Of a stretch of 64,000 nucleotides of DNA, positions 35,420-45,678 are shown in pieces. The stretch is from NCBI RefSeq assembly GCF_018881635.1, contig NZ_JACVPY010000002.1, forward strand, positions 519,545 to 583,544, given 5' to 3'. The first letter of the stretch is position 1. Each line of letters starts with the position of its first letter. The stretch is from Polynucleobacter sp. UB-Piko-W3. Its GTDB lineage: Bacteria > Pseudomonadota > Gammaproteobacteria > Burkholderiales > Burkholderiaceae. Below the pieces are notes generated by a model that was given only the letters and a program-made list of their open reading frames with translations, searched no databases and was not told where the DNA came from. Both the position numbers and the translations under genes were made by a program.

Positions 35420-38275
35420 ATGATGCAGGAATCAAGAGATAACTCTTATCTCTTTGGCGGTAACGCACCCTATGTAGAGGAACTCTACGAATCCTATTTG
35501 CACGATCCAGCTTCTGTTGCTGATCATTGGCGCACTTATTTTGATAATGTGAAACAAGTCCCTGCGGTTGATGGTTCGTCTCGAACTGACATTGCTCACG
35601 GACCCATTGTTGCGTCTTTTGCCCAGCGCGCTAAGCAAGGCCCCATCAGAACGATTTCTGATTCAGCGGACTCCGACATGGGACGTAAACGGGTTGCAGT
35701 ACAGCAGTTGATCGCTGCGTATCGTAACGTTGGCAATCGCTGGGCAGATATTGACCCTTTAAAGCGCACTGAGCGCCCAGATATTCCTGAGTTGGATCCA
35801 GCATTCTATGGATTTACTGATGGCGATATGGATATCGTCTTCAATATTAGTAATACATTCTTCGGTAGAGCCGAAATGAGCTTGCGTGACTTACTGCAAG
35901 CATTGCGTGAAACATACTGCGGCACGATTGGTGCGGAGTACATGTTCATCGCCGACCAAAAGATTAAGAAGTGGTGGCAAGAGAAGTTAGAGTCTGTGCG
36001 CTCAAAACCCGCATTTAATGTGGAAAAAAAGCGTCAAATTTTAGATCGTGTTACTGCAGCAGAAGGCCTAGAGCGCTATCTACAAGCCAAGTATGTTGGT
36101 CAAAAACGCTTCTCCCTTGAGGGTGGAGATAGTTTCATCGCCTGTATGGATGAATTGATTCATCAAGCGGGCGCCAAAGGGGTTCAAGAAATCGTCATTG
36201 GTATGGCCCACCGTGGTCGTCTCAATGTTCTTGTGAACACTCTGGGCAAAATGCCAAAAGATTTATTTGCAGAGTTTGAGCACAAAGGCCCTGAGACTTT
36301 ACCTGCAGGTGATGTGAAGTACCACCAAGGTTTTTCTAGTGATATCTCTACACCAACTGGACCAGTCCACGTTTCTTTAGCATTCAATCCTTCCCATTTG
36401 GAGATTGTGAATCCTGTAGTAGAAGGTTCAGCTCGGGCCCGCATGGATCGTCGTGGTGATGTTTTAGGACAACAGGTATTACCTGTGCTGGTTCATGGTG
36501 ATGCTGCAATTGCTGGTCAAGGAGTTATGCAAGAGACTTTGTCGATGGCAGAGGTGCGCGGCTACTCAACCGGCGGCACAGTTCACATTGTGATCAATAA
36601 CCAAATTGGTTTTACAACTTCAGACCCACGAGATTTGCGCTCTAGTTTGTACTGCACAGACATCATGAAGATTATTGATGCGCCGGTATTGCATGTGAAC
36701 GGCGATGATCCTGAGGCAGTGGTATTGGCAACTCAATTAGCCATAGAGTTTCGTACGCAGTTCCACAAAGATGTAGCAATCGATATTGTTTGCTTCAGAA
36801 AACTGGGCCATAACGAGCAAGACACACCCTCGATGACTCAGCCTTTGATGTATAAAATTATCGCTGCTCATCCTGGCACACGTAAGCTATATGCAGACAA
36901 GCTAGAGGCAGAAGGCACATTGCCTGTTGGTACGGGAGATCAGATGGTCAAGGATTTCCGAGCTGCAATGGATGCCGGTATACAAACTTCTGACCCAGTC
37001 CTCAGTAATTACAAAGGTAAGTTTGCAGTAGATTGGGCGCCATTTTTGAATAAGAAATGGACAGATGAAGCGGATACAGCCATTCCCTTGACAGAGTGGA
37101 AGCGCTTGGCTGAACGTGTTTCTACTGCACGAGAAGGCTTTAAAGTTCACCCCCTAGTTGAAAAGGTTTTAAATGATCGCGCAGCAATGGGGCGTGGCGA
37201 AACGAACATTGACTGGGGTATGGGCGAGCATATGGCATTCGCATCCTTGGTCGCGAGTGGTTACCCAGTCCGATTGTCAGGTGAAGATAGCGGTCGTGGA
37301 ACCTTTACGCATCGCCATGCGGTTTTACATAATCAAAATCGCGAGAAATGGGATACCGGTGTTTACATTCCACTGCGCCATATTGCTAAAGATCAAGCAC
37401 CATTTTTAGTGATTGATTCTATTTTGTCTGAAGAGGCGGTTCTTGGGTTTGAGTATGGCTACGCTTCAGCTGAACCCAACACCTTAACCATTTGGGAAGC
37501 GCAATTTGGCGACTTCGCTAATGGTGCTCAAGTGGTGATCGATCAATTTATTGCCTCGGGTGAGGTGAAATGGGGTCGCGCTAATGGCTTAGTCATGATG
37601 TTACCGCATGGATATGAGGGTCAAGGCCCAGAGCATTCATCTGCTCGTCTTGAGCGCTTCATGCAGTTGTGTGCCGATACTAATATGCAAGTGATTCAGC
37701 CAACTACGGCAGCGCAGATCTTCCACGTATTACGTCGCCAGATGATTCGTCAATTCCGCAAACCGCTGATCTTGATGACACCTAAATCATTACTTCGTAA
37801 TAAAGAGGCTTCTTCTCCTTTATCTGAATTTACCAAAGGCAAATTTCATACAGTATTGCCTGAACGTGATGACACTATTGATGCCAAACAAGTCACTCGT
37901 TTGGTCATGTGTTCCGGTAAGGTGTATTACGACCTCGTGAAACAGCGTGCAGAGAAGAAGATTGCCGACGTTGCCATCATTCGCTTAGAGCAGCTTTATC
38001 CCTTCCCACATAAGGCACTTGCCGCTGAGTTGAAGAAGTATCCCAAGATTGCAGAGGTTGTGTGGTGTCAAGATGAGCCGCAGAATCAAGGCGCTTGGTT
38101 CTTCGTCCAACATAATATTTTGGAGAATATGTCTGAGGGCATGAAGTTAGCTTATGCAGGGCGTCCTGCATCTGCTTCACCTGCCTGTGGATATGCTCAT
38201 CTCCATCAAGAACAGCAGAAGTCTTTATTGAATGCAGCATTTGCCAATCTAAAAGGTTACGTGATCACGAAATAA
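35420..38275 (+). CDS. sucA: 2-oxoglutarate dehydrogenase E1 component
   Basis: 951 residues from the ATG at 35420; a second ATG follows at 35423 and a GTG at 35411. E1 decarboxylates 2-oxoglutarate with thiamine diphosphate and transfers succinyl to SucB. The N-terminal DNSYLFGGNAPYVEELYESY is the E2-binding segment. EIVIGMAHRGRLNVLVN, GDAAIAGQGVMQETLSM and GTVHIVINNQIGFTT belong to the ThDP domain. EDSGRGTFTHRHAVLHNQ and LMLPHGYEGQGPEHSSAR are from the C-terminal half. The length is normal. It leads sucA-sucB-lpdA behind a structured leader. Confidence 0.97.
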   Translation: MMQESRDNSYLFGGNAPYVEELYESYLHDPASVADHWRTYFDNVKQVPAVDGSSRTDIAHGPIVASFAQRAKQGPIRTISDSADSDMGRKRVAVQQLIAAYRNVGNRWADIDPLKRTERPDIPELDPAFYGFTDGDMDIVFNISNTFFGRAEMSLRDLLQALRETYCGTIGAEYMFIADQKIKKWWQEKLESVRSKPAFNVEKKRQILDRVTAAEGLERYLQAKYVGQKRFSLEGGDSFIACMDELIHQAGAKGVQEIVIGMAHRGRLNVLVNTLGKMPKDLFAEFEHKGPETLPAGDVKYHQGFSSDISTPTGPVHVSLAFNPSHLEIVNPVVEGSARARMDRRGDVLGQQVLPVLVHGDAAIAGQGVMQETLSMAEVRGYSTGGTVHIVINNQIGFTTSDPRDLRSSLYCTDIMKIIDAPVLHVNGDDPEAVVLATQLAIEFRTQFHKDVAIDIVCFRKLGHNEQDTPSMTQPLMYKIIAAHPGTRKLYADKLEAEGTLPVGTGDQMVKDFRAAMDAGIQTSDPVLSNYKGKFAVDWAPFLNKKWTDEADTAIPLTEWKRLAERVSTAREGFKVHPLVEKVLNDRAAMGRGETNIDWGMGEHMAFASLVASGYPVRLSGEDSGRGTFTHRHAVLHNQNREKWDTGVYIPLRHIAKDQAPFLVIDSILSEEAVLGFEYGYASAEPNTLTIWEAQFGDFANGAQVVIDQFIASGEVKWGRANGLVMMLPHGYEGQGPEHSSARLERFMQLCADTNMQVIQPTTAAQIFHVLRRQMIRQFRKPLILMTPKSLLRNKEASSPLSEFTKGKFHTVLPERDDTIDAKQVTRLVMCSGKVYYDLVKQRAEKKIADVAIIRLEQLYPFPHKALAAELKKYPKIAEVVWCQDEPQNQGAWFFVQHNILENMSEGMKLAYAGRPASASPACGYAHLHQEQQKSLLNAAFANLKGYVITK

Positions 38276-38315
38276 TCGTGCTCACACCTCAACATACATA
38301 TAACTAGGATTAATC

Positions 38316-39509
38316 ATGGCTATTTTTGAAGTTAAAGTTCCACAACTCTCTGAATCAGTTGCTGAGGCAACTTTATTGCAGTGGAAAAAGAAAGTCGGCG
38401 ATGCCGTTGGTCAAGACGAAATCTTGATTGAGATTGAAACTGACAAAGTCGTTCTCGAAGTACCATCACCTTCTGCTGGCGTCATTACTGAAATCGTAGT
38501 GGCCGATGGCGGCACTGTTGTAGCTGAGCAATTGATTGCTAAGATTGACAGCACTGCAGTAGCTGCTAAGTCTGCGCCTGCAGCAGTAGCTCCAGCCGCA
38601 GCTCCTGCAAAAGCTGCTCCAGCGGCTAAAACTTCTTCTGCAGCTGCAGCCCCTTCAGCAGCAAAAATTCTGGCGGAAAATAATCTGAGCTCTGCACAAG
38701 TAACTGGCTCGGGTCGTGATGGTCGCATTACTAAAGGCGATGCTTTAAATGCTGCCGCTGGTGGTGCAAAATCCGCCTCTATCCCAACTGCATCCATTCC
38801 AATGGGTGATCGCCCAGAAGAGCGCGTTCCCATGAGTCGCTTGCGTGCTCGTATTGCTGAACGTTTATTAGAGTCACAAGCAAATAACGCCATATTGACT
38901 ACATTCAATGAAGTCAATATGGCTCCAGTCATTGCGCTTCGCAATAAATATAAAGACCAATTTGAAAAGACCCATGGTGTGAAGTTAGGCTTTATGTCTT
39001 TCTTTGTGAAAGCAGCAACACATGCTTTGAAGAAATTCCCCTTACTCAATGCCTCTGTAGATGGTAATGACATTGTGTACCACGGTTACTTCGATATTGG
39101 CATCGCCGTAAGCTCTCCGCGTGGCTTGGTAGTGCCCATCCTGCGAGATGTTGACCAAATGAATTTAGCTGATATTGAGAAGAAGATTGCTGAGTTTGGA
39201 CTTAAAGCTCGTGAAGGTAAATTGTCGATTGAAGAGTTGACTGGCGGTACATTCTCCATCTCTAACGGCGGTGTATTTGGTTCTATGCTCTCTACGCCGA
39301 TTATCAACCCACCACAATCTGCTATCTTGGGTATCCACGCCACTAAGGACCGTGCTGTCGTTGAAAACGGTCAAGTAGTAGTGCGCCCAATGAACTACCT
39401 TGCTTTGTCATACGACCACCGCATCATTGATGGCCGTGAGGCTGTGCTTGGTTTGGTTGTCATGAAGGATGCTTTGGAAGATCCAGCACGTCTACTTCTT
39501 GATTTGTAA
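38316..39509 (+). CDS. sucB: 2-oxoglutarate dehydrogenase E2, dihydrolipoyllysine succinyltransferase
   Basis: 397 residues. The lipoyl domain (1-76) has the lipoylated lysine K44 in [10 protein letters not shown]. An Ala/Pro-rich flexible linker (about 80-110) follows, then the peripheral-subunit-binding domain ([13 protein letters not shown]) and the catalytic domain ending with SYDHRIIDG, catalytic H368 and D372. It accepts the succinyl group from SucA and forms succinyl-CoA. There is one lipoyl domain only, as usual for OdhB. It is 40 bases after sucA and 12 bases before lpdA. Confidence 0.97.
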   Translation: MAIFEVKVPQLSESVAEATLLQWKKKVGDAVGQDEILIEIETDKVVLEVPSPSAGVITEIVVADGGTVVAEQLIAKIDSTAVAAKSAPAAVAPAAAPAKAAPAAKTSSAAAAPSAAKILAENNLSSAQVTGSGRDGRITKGDALNAAAGGAKSASIPTASIPMGDRPEERVPMSRLRARIAERLLESQANNAILTTFNEVNMAPVIALRNKYKDQFEKTHGVKLGFMSFFVKAATHALKKFPLLNASVDGNDIVYHGYFDIGIAVSSPRGLVVPILRDVDQMNLADIEKKIAEFGLKAREGKLSIEELTGGTFSISNGGVFGSMLSTPIINPPQSAILGIHATKDRAVVENGQVVVRPMNYLALSYDHRIIDGREAVLGLVVMKDALEDPARLLLDL

Positions 39510-39521
39510 GAAGGGAAGATC

Positions 39522-40958
39522 ATGAGCCAAGCTTTTGATGTAGTGGTAATTGGTGCTGGCCCTGGTGGCTACATCGCCGCAATTCGTGCAGCGCAACTAG
39601 GTTTTAAGGTTGCCTGCGCAGAATCGAGTTCTTATGATGATCCAAAAGGCGAGCCTCGTTTAGGGGGTACGTGCTTGAACGTGGGCTGTATTCCGTCGAA
39701 GGCTTTGCTAGCTTCTTCTGAAGAGTTCGAGAAGATTAGTCATCATGCTGCTGATCATGGCATTAATGTTGGATCTGTCAGCATTGATTCTAAAAAGATG
39801 GTTTCTCGTAAAGATGACATTGTTACGAAGATGACTGGTGGTATTGCGTATCTCTTTCGCAAGAATAAAATCACTTTATTAAAAGGTCATGCCTCCTTTG
39901 AATCTAAGGGCGCTGATGGCTATCAAATCAAGATTGACGGTAAAGATAAGTCAAGCGTTACGGCAAAGAACGTCATCATTGCGACTGGTTCTAAAGCCCG
40001 TCACTTGCCTGGTTTGACAGTCGATAACGTTTTGATCTGCGATAACGAAGGTGCCCTCAAGTTCGATTCAGTACCCAAGAAGCTAGGTGTTATTGGCGCT
40101 GGTGTGATTGGCTTAGAGCTTGGCTCTGTATGGCGCCGCTTAGGATCAGAAGTCGCTGTTCTCGAAGCACTGCCATCTTTCTTGGCTGCATGCGATATGG
40201 GCATTGCTAAAGAAGCCCAAAAGCTATTCATTAAGCAAGGCTTGAACATCAATATGGGCGTGAAGATTGGTGATGTCAAGGCTGATAAGAAGGGTGTGGT
40301 CGTTAATTACACTGACAGCGCTGGTAAGGCGACTAAGTTAGAGTGCGATCGCTTGATTGTTTCTGTTGGTCGTGTTCCAAACACGGATAAGTTAGGATTA
40401 GACAAGATTGGTCTTAAGGTGGATGAGCGTGGTTTCATTCCAATTGACGATCACACTTGCGCTACTGCTGCACCTGGCGTATACGCCGTTGGAGATGTCG
40501 TGCGCGGACCGATGTTGGCCCACAAAGCAGAGGATGAGGGCGTGTTGGTAGCAGAAGTGATTGCTGGCCAAAAACCGCATATCGATTACAACTGCATTCC
40601 TTGGGTGATTTATACCGATCCTGAAATTGCTTGGGTTGGTAAGACTGAGCAAGCCCTGAAAGAGGCTGGCATTGCCTATAAAGCTGGTCAATTTCCATTT
40701 GGGGCTAATGGCCGTGCATTGGGTATGGGTCGCGCTGATGGGTTTGTCAAAATCTTGGCTGATGCTAAGACCGATGAAATTCTTGGTGTTCATATCATCG
40801 GCCCAAATGCTTCAGATTTAATTGCTGAAGCTGCAGTGGCGATGGAATTTAAGGCGGCAGCTGAGGATATTGCACGCATCTGTCATCCGCATCCAAGTCT
40901 GTCAGAAGTCATGCGCGAAGCAGCATTGGCAACTGACCAACGCGCATTAAATATGTAA
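39522..40958 (+). CDS. lpdA: dihydrolipoyl dehydrogenase (E3)
   Basis: 478 residues. The FAD-binding VVIGAGPGGYIAAIRAAQ is at the N-terminus. Redox-active cysteines are C51 and C56 in GGTCLNVGCIPSK. The NAD-binding GVIGAGVIGLELGSVWRRLG is in the middle and the C-terminal active-site region is CHPHPSLSEVMREA. It reoxidises the lipoyl group of SucB with NAD+. Its stop codon is directly followed by the TTG that starts zapE, so the operon may extend to that gene. Confidence 0.97.
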   Translation: MSQAFDVVVIGAGPGGYIAAIRAAQLGFKVACAESSSYDDPKGEPRLGGTCLNVGCIPSKALLASSEEFEKISHHAADHGINVGSVSIDSKKMVSRKDDIVTKMTGGIAYLFRKNKITLLKGHASFESKGADGYQIKIDGKDKSSVTAKNVIIATGSKARHLPGLTVDNVLICDNEGALKFDSVPKKLGVIGAGVIGLELGSVWRRLGSEVAVLEALPSFLAACDMGIAKEAQKLFIKQGLNINMGVKIGDVKADKKGVVVNYTDSAGKATKLECDRLIVSVGRVPNTDKLGLDKIGLKVDERGFIPIDDHTCATAAPGVYAVGDVVRGPMLAHKAEDEGVLVAEVIAGQKPHIDYNCIPWVIYTDPEIAWVGKTEQALKEAGIAYKAGQFPFGANGRALGMGRADGFVKILADAKTDEILGVHIIGPNASDLIAEAAVAMEFKAAAEDIARICHPHPSLSEVMREAALATDQRALNM

Positions 40959-42062
40959 TTGAAAACCATTGAGTACTACGAACAAGAGTTAAAAACGCGC
41001 GGGTATCATACCGATCCCGCGCAGCTTCGCGCTGTAGAGCGTTTACAGCAGTGTGAAGATGAATGGATTGCTTACAAAGAAATTCGCAGTAACAATCTTA
41101 AGAAGGCACTATTTAAGCCAGTGCTGCCCCGTGGTTTGTATTTATGGGGCGGAGTAGGGCGTGGCAAATCCTTTGTGATGGATTGCTTTTATGCTGCCTC
41201 CCCAGTAGAAAAAAAGATTCGTATTCATTTTCATGAGTTCATGCGTGAGGTTCACCGCGAATTACATGAGCTATCGGGTATGGCAGACCCTTTGGACGAG
41301 CTTGCTAAAAGAATATCGCAACGCTTTCGCTTGATTTGCTTTGACGAGTTCCATATCAACGACATTGCTGATGCAATGATTTTATATCGCCTCTTAAGTG
41401 CCCTATTTGAAGATCGTGTGCAATTTGTGATGACATCCAACTATCGTCCAGATCAGTTGTATCCCAATGGCTTGCATCGTGATCGTTTGATACCAGCTAT
41501 TCAATTACTCGAAGAAAGATTGGATGTTCTCAATCTGGATGCAGGAAATGACTATCGTCGTCTGCAGATGGCACAAGTAGAAGCCTATTTAACGCCAGCC
41601 AGTGCGGAAACTCAGGTGAAGCTGGGTCAAATGTTTCAAACGCTGATAGGTAATCGCAAAGAGGTTGCGATGCCGGTCTTGAATATTGAGTCTCGTGAGC
41701 TTAGGCCCTTGCATATGGCTAATGGCGTTGTATGGTTTGATTTTCAAACTTTATGCTGCGGCCCGCGCTCTCAAAATGACTATCTTGAGATTGCCAAGCA
41801 GTTTCATACCGTAATTGTCTCTGGAGTGCCTTACATGCCTCCTAGGATGACCAATGAAGCACGTCGCTTTATTTGGCTCATTGATGTCTTATATGACCAT
41901 AAAATCAAATTAATCATCTCTGCTGAGGTTCCAGCCCCAGATCTGTATACCGAGGGCCAAATTACGGCAGAATTCTCCAGAACGGTGTCACGCCTCATTG
42001 AGATGCAGTCCCGTGACTACTTAGACGCACCGCGCCGGGTAATTGATACCAGCTTGACCTAA
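40959..42062 (+). CDS. zapE: cell division ATPase ZapE (AFG1 family)
   Basis: 367 residues starting with TTG immediately after the lpdA stop. The start MKTIEYYEQELKTRGYHTD fits the family and no ATG is available nearby. Walker A GGVGRGKS is at 64-71, followed by FVMDCFY. Walker B lies in LICFDEFHINDIADAMIL, and VMTSNYRPDQLYPNGLHRDR is the AFG1/ZapE signature. It is a Z-ring-associated ATPase in E. coli. Placement next to the oxoglutarate dehydrogenase genes is common in Betaproteobacteria. Confidence 0.93.
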   Translation: MKTIEYYEQELKTRGYHTDPAQLRAVERLQQCEDEWIAYKEIRSNNLKKALFKPVLPRGLYLWGGVGRGKSFVMDCFYAASPVEKKIRIHFHEFMREVHRELHELSGMADPLDELAKRISQRFRLICFDEFHINDIADAMILYRLLSALFEDRVQFVMTSNYRPDQLYPNGLHRDRLIPAIQLLEERLDVLNLDAGNDYRRLQMAQVEAYLTPASAETQVKLGQMFQTLIGNRKEVAMPVLNIESRELRPLHMANGVVWFDFQTLCCGPRSQNDYLEIAKQFHTVIVSGVPYMPPRMTNEARRFIWLIDVLYDHKIKLIISAEVPAPDLYTEGQITAEFSRTVSRLIEMQSRDYLDAPRRVIDTSLT

Positions 42063-42071
42063 AATAGGGTC

Positions 42072-42923
42072 ATGAGCAGCTTTTCACCTATTAATGCCGA
42101 TTTGCATTGCCATTCAGTAGTCTCTGATGGCACTTTGACGCCTGAACAGCTCGCAGAGCGTGCCAAATCTAATGGTGTGAATTTATGGGCGCTCACAGAC
42201 CATGATGAGTTAGGTGGTCAGCAGCGCGCCAAAGATGCAGCTAGCGCTTTGAATATGGATTACCTTGCTGGCGTAGAAATTTCAGTCACGTGGATGGGGC
42301 AAACCATTCACATTGTTGGCCTTGGTATTGATGCTAACCATGCTGGGATTCTGGAGGGACTCCGTCGCACGCGCGAAGGTCGCACAGATCGTGCTCAACT
42401 CATGGCAGATCAATTATTAAAAGTGGGTATTCCTGGTGCTTATGAAGGTGCGCTCCATTTCGCAGGCAACGATCAGTTGATTTCCAGAACCCACTTTGCA
42501 CGTTTCTTAGTAGAGCAGGGCGTTTGCCGTGATACTGAACAGGTATTTAAAAATTACCTGGTTGAAGATAAGCCAGGCTATGTTCCGCATATGTGGGCAA
42601 CATTGGATAATGCGGTTGCTTGGATTAAGGCTGCTGGCGGAGTTGCAGTCATCGCTCATCCGGGACGCTATAGCAGGCTAAATGCGATGCAGATGGATGA
42701 GCTCTTTAAGCACTTTAAAGATATTGGCGGTTTGGCAATTGAGGTCATCACTGGAAGTCATAGTCCAGACCAATACCAAACCTTTGGGAAGATTGCTCAG
42801 CAGTATGGTTTCTTGGCGTCTCGAGGATCAGACTTTCATGATCCTGATGAGAGTCATATTGACCTCGGTAATTTGCCGCATTTACCAGACCACCTCACAC
42901 CAGTATGGTCTGCATTTCATTGA
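42072..42923 (+). CDS. PHP-domain phosphoesterase, RNase AM/TrpH (YciV) type
   Basis: 283 residues. The PHP metal motifs are visible: ADLHCHSVVSDGTLTPE, LWALTDHDELGG, VEISVTW, IAHPGRYSRL and ASRGSDFHDPDESHIDLG. The YciV/RNase AM branch is a 5'-3' exonuclease acting on short RNAs and on rRNA 5' ends. The gene sits directly before trpS, matching the old TrpH name. It starts 9 bases after zapE. Confidence 0.88.
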   Translation: MSSFSPINADLHCHSVVSDGTLTPEQLAERAKSNGVNLWALTDHDELGGQQRAKDAASALNMDYLAGVEISVTWMGQTIHIVGLGIDANHAGILEGLRRTREGRTDRAQLMADQLLKVGIPGAYEGALHFAGNDQLISRTHFARFLVEQGVCRDTEQVFKNYLVEDKPGYVPHMWATLDNAVAWIKAAGGVAVIAHPGRYSRLNAMQMDELFKHFKDIGGLAIEVITGSHSPDQYQTFGKIAQQYGFLASRGSDFHDPDESHIDLGNLPHLPDHLTPVWSAFH

Positions 42924-42952
42924 TTCATTAACAATAAAGATAAAGAATAAAG

Positions 42953-44155
42953 ATGTTTGCTGAACGTGTTCTCTCCGGTATGCGACCTACGGGTAATTTG
43001 CATCTTGGCCACTACCATGGCGTACTCAAGAATTGGGTGCGATTGCAATCTGAGTATCCCTGCTTTTTCTTTGTTGCAGATTGGCATGCTCTAACTACTC
43101 ACTATGAAACCCCCGATGTGATTGAGCAATCTGTTTGGGATATGGTGATTGATTGGTTGGCTGCAGGCGTAGATCCAAATCAGGCAACTTTATTCATTCA
43201 AAGTAAGGTCCCAGAGCATGCAGAACTTTTTTTGCTACTTGCCATGGGAACCCCATTGGGTTGGCTTGAGCGGGTGCCGACCTATAAAGACCAGATTGAA
43301 AAGTTAAAAGAAAAGGATTTACAAACCTACGGCTTTTTAGGCTATCCCTTGCTACAAGCTGCCGATATTCTGATTTATCGCGCTCAACATGTACCAGTCG
43401 GTGAAGATCAAGTACCCCATGTAGAAATGACACGTGAAGTAGCACGCCGTTTTAATTATTTATATGGTCGTGAACCTGGTTTTGAAGAAAAAGCTTTAGA
43501 GGCTGTAAAAAAGTTAGGTAGTAAACGCGCCAAAATGTATGCGGAGTTACGTGTTGCGTTTCAGGAGCGTGGCGATGATGAGGCTTTAGAGCAAGCTAAA
43601 GCATTACTACAAGAAGCACAAAGCTTATCAATGGCAGATCGTGAGAGATTATTTGGTTTCTTAGAAGGCTCACGAAAAATTATTCTTCCTGAGCCGCAGG
43701 CATTATTAACTTCAGCATCGCGCATGCCAGGAATTGATGGTCAAAAGATGTCTAAGTCTTATGGCAATACGATCAGCATTCGCGAGGCACCTGAAGAAGT
43801 TATTAAAAAAATCCGCACGATGCCTACCGACCCCGCTCGCGTCCGCAGAACAGATGTGGGTGACCCTGCGCGCTGCCCAGTATGGCAATTGCATGTTGTG
43901 TACTCCAATGAAGAAACCAAGCAATGGGTTGAAAAGGGTTGTAAATCAGCAGGCATTGGCTGTCTTGAATGTAAGCAGCCAGTAATCGATGCCATTCTTG
44001 CAGAGCAGCAACCGATGTTTGAGCGTGCGCAGAAGTATTTGGATGATCCAAGTCTTTTGCGATCCATCATTGCCGATGGTGGTGATAAAGCTCGCAAAGT
44101 TGCTCAAGAAACGATGCGTGAGGTCCGCGAAGCGATGGGCCTTGACTACGATTAA
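42953..44155 (+). CDS. trpS: tryptophanyl-tRNA synthetase
   Basis: 400 residues, about 65 longer than E. coli TrpRS. The class I signatures are HLGH at 17-20 (RPTGNLHLGHYHG) and KMSKS at 265-269 (DGQKMSKSYGN). The extra length is mainly an inserted charged helical segment at roughly residues 185-245 (RAKMYAELRVAFQERGDDEA). This long form is typical of Burkholderiales. The enzyme charges tRNA-Trp. The methyltransferase gene follows within about 10 bases. Confidence 0.95.
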   Translation: MFAERVLSGMRPTGNLHLGHYHGVLKNWVRLQSEYPCFFFVADWHALTTHYETPDVIEQSVWDMVIDWLAAGVDPNQATLFIQSKVPEHAELFLLLAMGTPLGWLERVPTYKDQIEKLKEKDLQTYGFLGYPLLQAADILIYRAQHVPVGEDQVPHVEMTREVARRFNYLYGREPGFEEKALEAVKKLGSKRAKMYAELRVAFQERGDDEALEQAKALLQEAQSLSMADRERLFGFLEGSRKIILPEPQALLTSASRMPGIDGQKMSKSYGNTISIREAPEEVIKKIRTMPTDPARVRRTDVGDPARCPVWQLHVVYSNEETKQWVEKGCKSAGIGCLECKQPVIDAILAEQQPMFERAQKYLDDPSLLRSIIADGGDKARKVAQETMREVREAMGLDYD

Positions 44156-44165
44156 GGCTGTTGGC

Positions 44166-44729
44166 TTGCTTGGTTCGCACGATTCAATTGTGAAACCATC
44201 TTCTTGGGTGGTGCGTTTTGCACCACTGATTCCCAAGGGCGCTATAGCACTCGATCTTGCATGTGGGTCAGGTCGCCATTCTCAGTTATTGGCTCATCTG
44301 GGTCATTGCGTCTTGGCTGTAGATCAAGATATCTCAGCGATCCAGAATGTACTGTCTTCCGCCATTACTCCAAAATGTCTCAATCTTGAGGAAGGTGCTT
44401 GGCCTTTATCTGGGTCAAAGTTTGGCGGTATTGTGGTGACCAATTACCTATATCGCCCTCATCTGGATCGTTTGCCTGAACTATTGGAAGAGGGCGGGGT
44501 TCTGATTTATGAAACTTTTGCCCTAGGCAATGAAAAGTTCGGCAAACCATCAAACCCTAATTTCCTTTTAAATCCTGGGGAATTATTGGCTTTTGCCGCT
44601 CGCCATGGCCTCAAAGTCCTTGCCTATGAGGATATTTATGTGGACGAGCCCAAACCAGCCATGGTTCAGCGCCTTTGCGCTGTAAAAGGGATGTTAAAAG
44701 ACCGCATTCCGTTACAATTTCAAGCTTAA
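44166..44729 (+). CDS. SAM-dependent class I methyltransferase
   Basis: 187 residues if started at TTG 44166, which has AAGG 8 bases upstream; GTG 44190 is the alternative. A longer open frame reaches back into trpS but has no family resemblance there. The SAM site is [21 protein letters not shown], then [29 protein letters not shown] and [19 protein letters not shown] resemble a TehB/UbiE-like group of unknown substrate. dapA follows 25 bases on. Confidence 0.8.
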   Translation: MLGSHDSIVKPSSWVVRFAPLIPKGAIALDLACGSGRHSQLLAHLGHCVLAVDQDISAIQNVLSSAITPKCLNLEEGAWPLSGSKFGGIVVTNYLYRPHLDRLPELLEEGGVLIYETFALGNEKFGKPSNPNFLLNPGELLAFAARHGLKVLAYEDIYVDEPKPAMVQRLCAVKGMLKDRIPLQFQA

Positions 44730-44754
44730 GACAGTCCATATCGGTGCATATTCG

Positions 44755-45678
44755 GTGACAAATACAGTTCAATCTAAAAGCAACAAAAAGACCATTGCTG
44801 GCAGCATGCCTGCCATCGTTACTCCGATGCATGAAGATGGTAGCTTGGATTACCCTGGCTTGCGATCTTTACTAGATTGGCATGTGGCTGAAGGTTCTGA
44901 TGGCATCGTCATTGTTGGTACTAGCGGTGAATCTCCAACGGTCTCTGTAGAGGAGCACTGCGAATTAATTCGTGTTGCGGTAGAGCAAATTGCTGGTCGT
45001 ATTCCGGTGATTGCAGGTACCGGTGGCAATTCTACGATTGAGGCTATTGAATTAACCCAGTTCGCTAAAAAAGTAGGCGCTGATGCTAGCTTGCAGGTTG
45101 TTCCTTATTACAACAAGCCAACACAAGAGGGTATGTATGCCCACTTCAAAAAGATTGCTGAGTCTGTTGATCTACCGGTAATTTTATATAACGTTCCCGG
45201 TCGTACAGTCGCTGATTTGGCTGGGGATACTGTTTTACGTCTAGCGGGTGTTCCGGGGATCATTGGCATCAAGGATGCAACTGGAAGCTTGGAACGGGGC
45301 ACTTTGTTGATTGCGGACTTAAAGCGTTCAGGCCATGCTGACTTTTCAGTATTTTCGGGTGATGATTTAACTGCTGCAATGCTGATGCTCATGGGTGGCA
45401 AGGGCAACATTTCAGTAACGGCCAATGTTGCGCCGCGTTTGATGCATGAGTTATGCGTTGCAGCGATGTCAGATGATGTGAAAAAAACCCGCGAGATTCA
45501 ATATAAATTGCTAGCAGTACACAAGGCGATGTTTACGGAAGCAAATCCAATCCCAGTGAAATGGGCCCTTCATGAAATGGGTAAGATCACTGCGGGCATT
45601 CGCTTGCCGTTAACTCCTTTAAGCGCTTCTTTACGTGAATCCTTGAAGGCGGCATTAAAACAGGCTGACTTGATATGA
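44755..45678 (+). CDS. dapA: 4-hydroxy-tetrahydrodipicolinate synthase
   Basis: 307 residues from GTG 44755. The TIM-barrel lyase condenses pyruvate with aspartate semialdehyde, the first committed step of lysine and diaminopimelate synthesis. The Schiff-base lysine is K173 in [40 protein letters not shown] and [17 protein letters not shown] are family signatures. The stop overlaps the bamC start by 4 bases, the dapA-bamC (nlpB/dapX) coupling seen widely. Confidence 0.95.
   Translation: MTNTVQSKSNKKTIAGSMPAIVTPMHEDGSLDYPGLRSLLDWHVAEGSDGIVIVGTSGESPTVSVEEHCELIRVAVEQIAGRIPVIAGTGGNSTIEAIELTQFAKKVGADASLQVVPYYNKPTQEGMYAHFKKIAESVDLPVILYNVPGRTVADLAGDTVLRLAGVPGIIGIKDATGSLERGTLLIADLKRSGHADFSVFSGDDLTAAMLMLMGGKGNISVTANVAPRLMHELCVAAMSDDVKKTREIQYKLLAVHKAMFTEANPIPVKWALHEMGKITAGIRLPLTPLSASLRESLKAALKQADLI

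Noticed and set aside
38411-39073. 220-codon open frame on - opposite sucB
   Set aside because: It mirrors the Ala/Pro-rich linker and lipoyl domain of sucB, with biased Ala/Thr/Ser composition; the sense gene is certain.
43989-44165. Upstream part of the methyltransferase frame inside trpS
   Set aside because: This part is out of frame with trpS coding, lacks family residues, and a TTG with good spacing exists at 44166.
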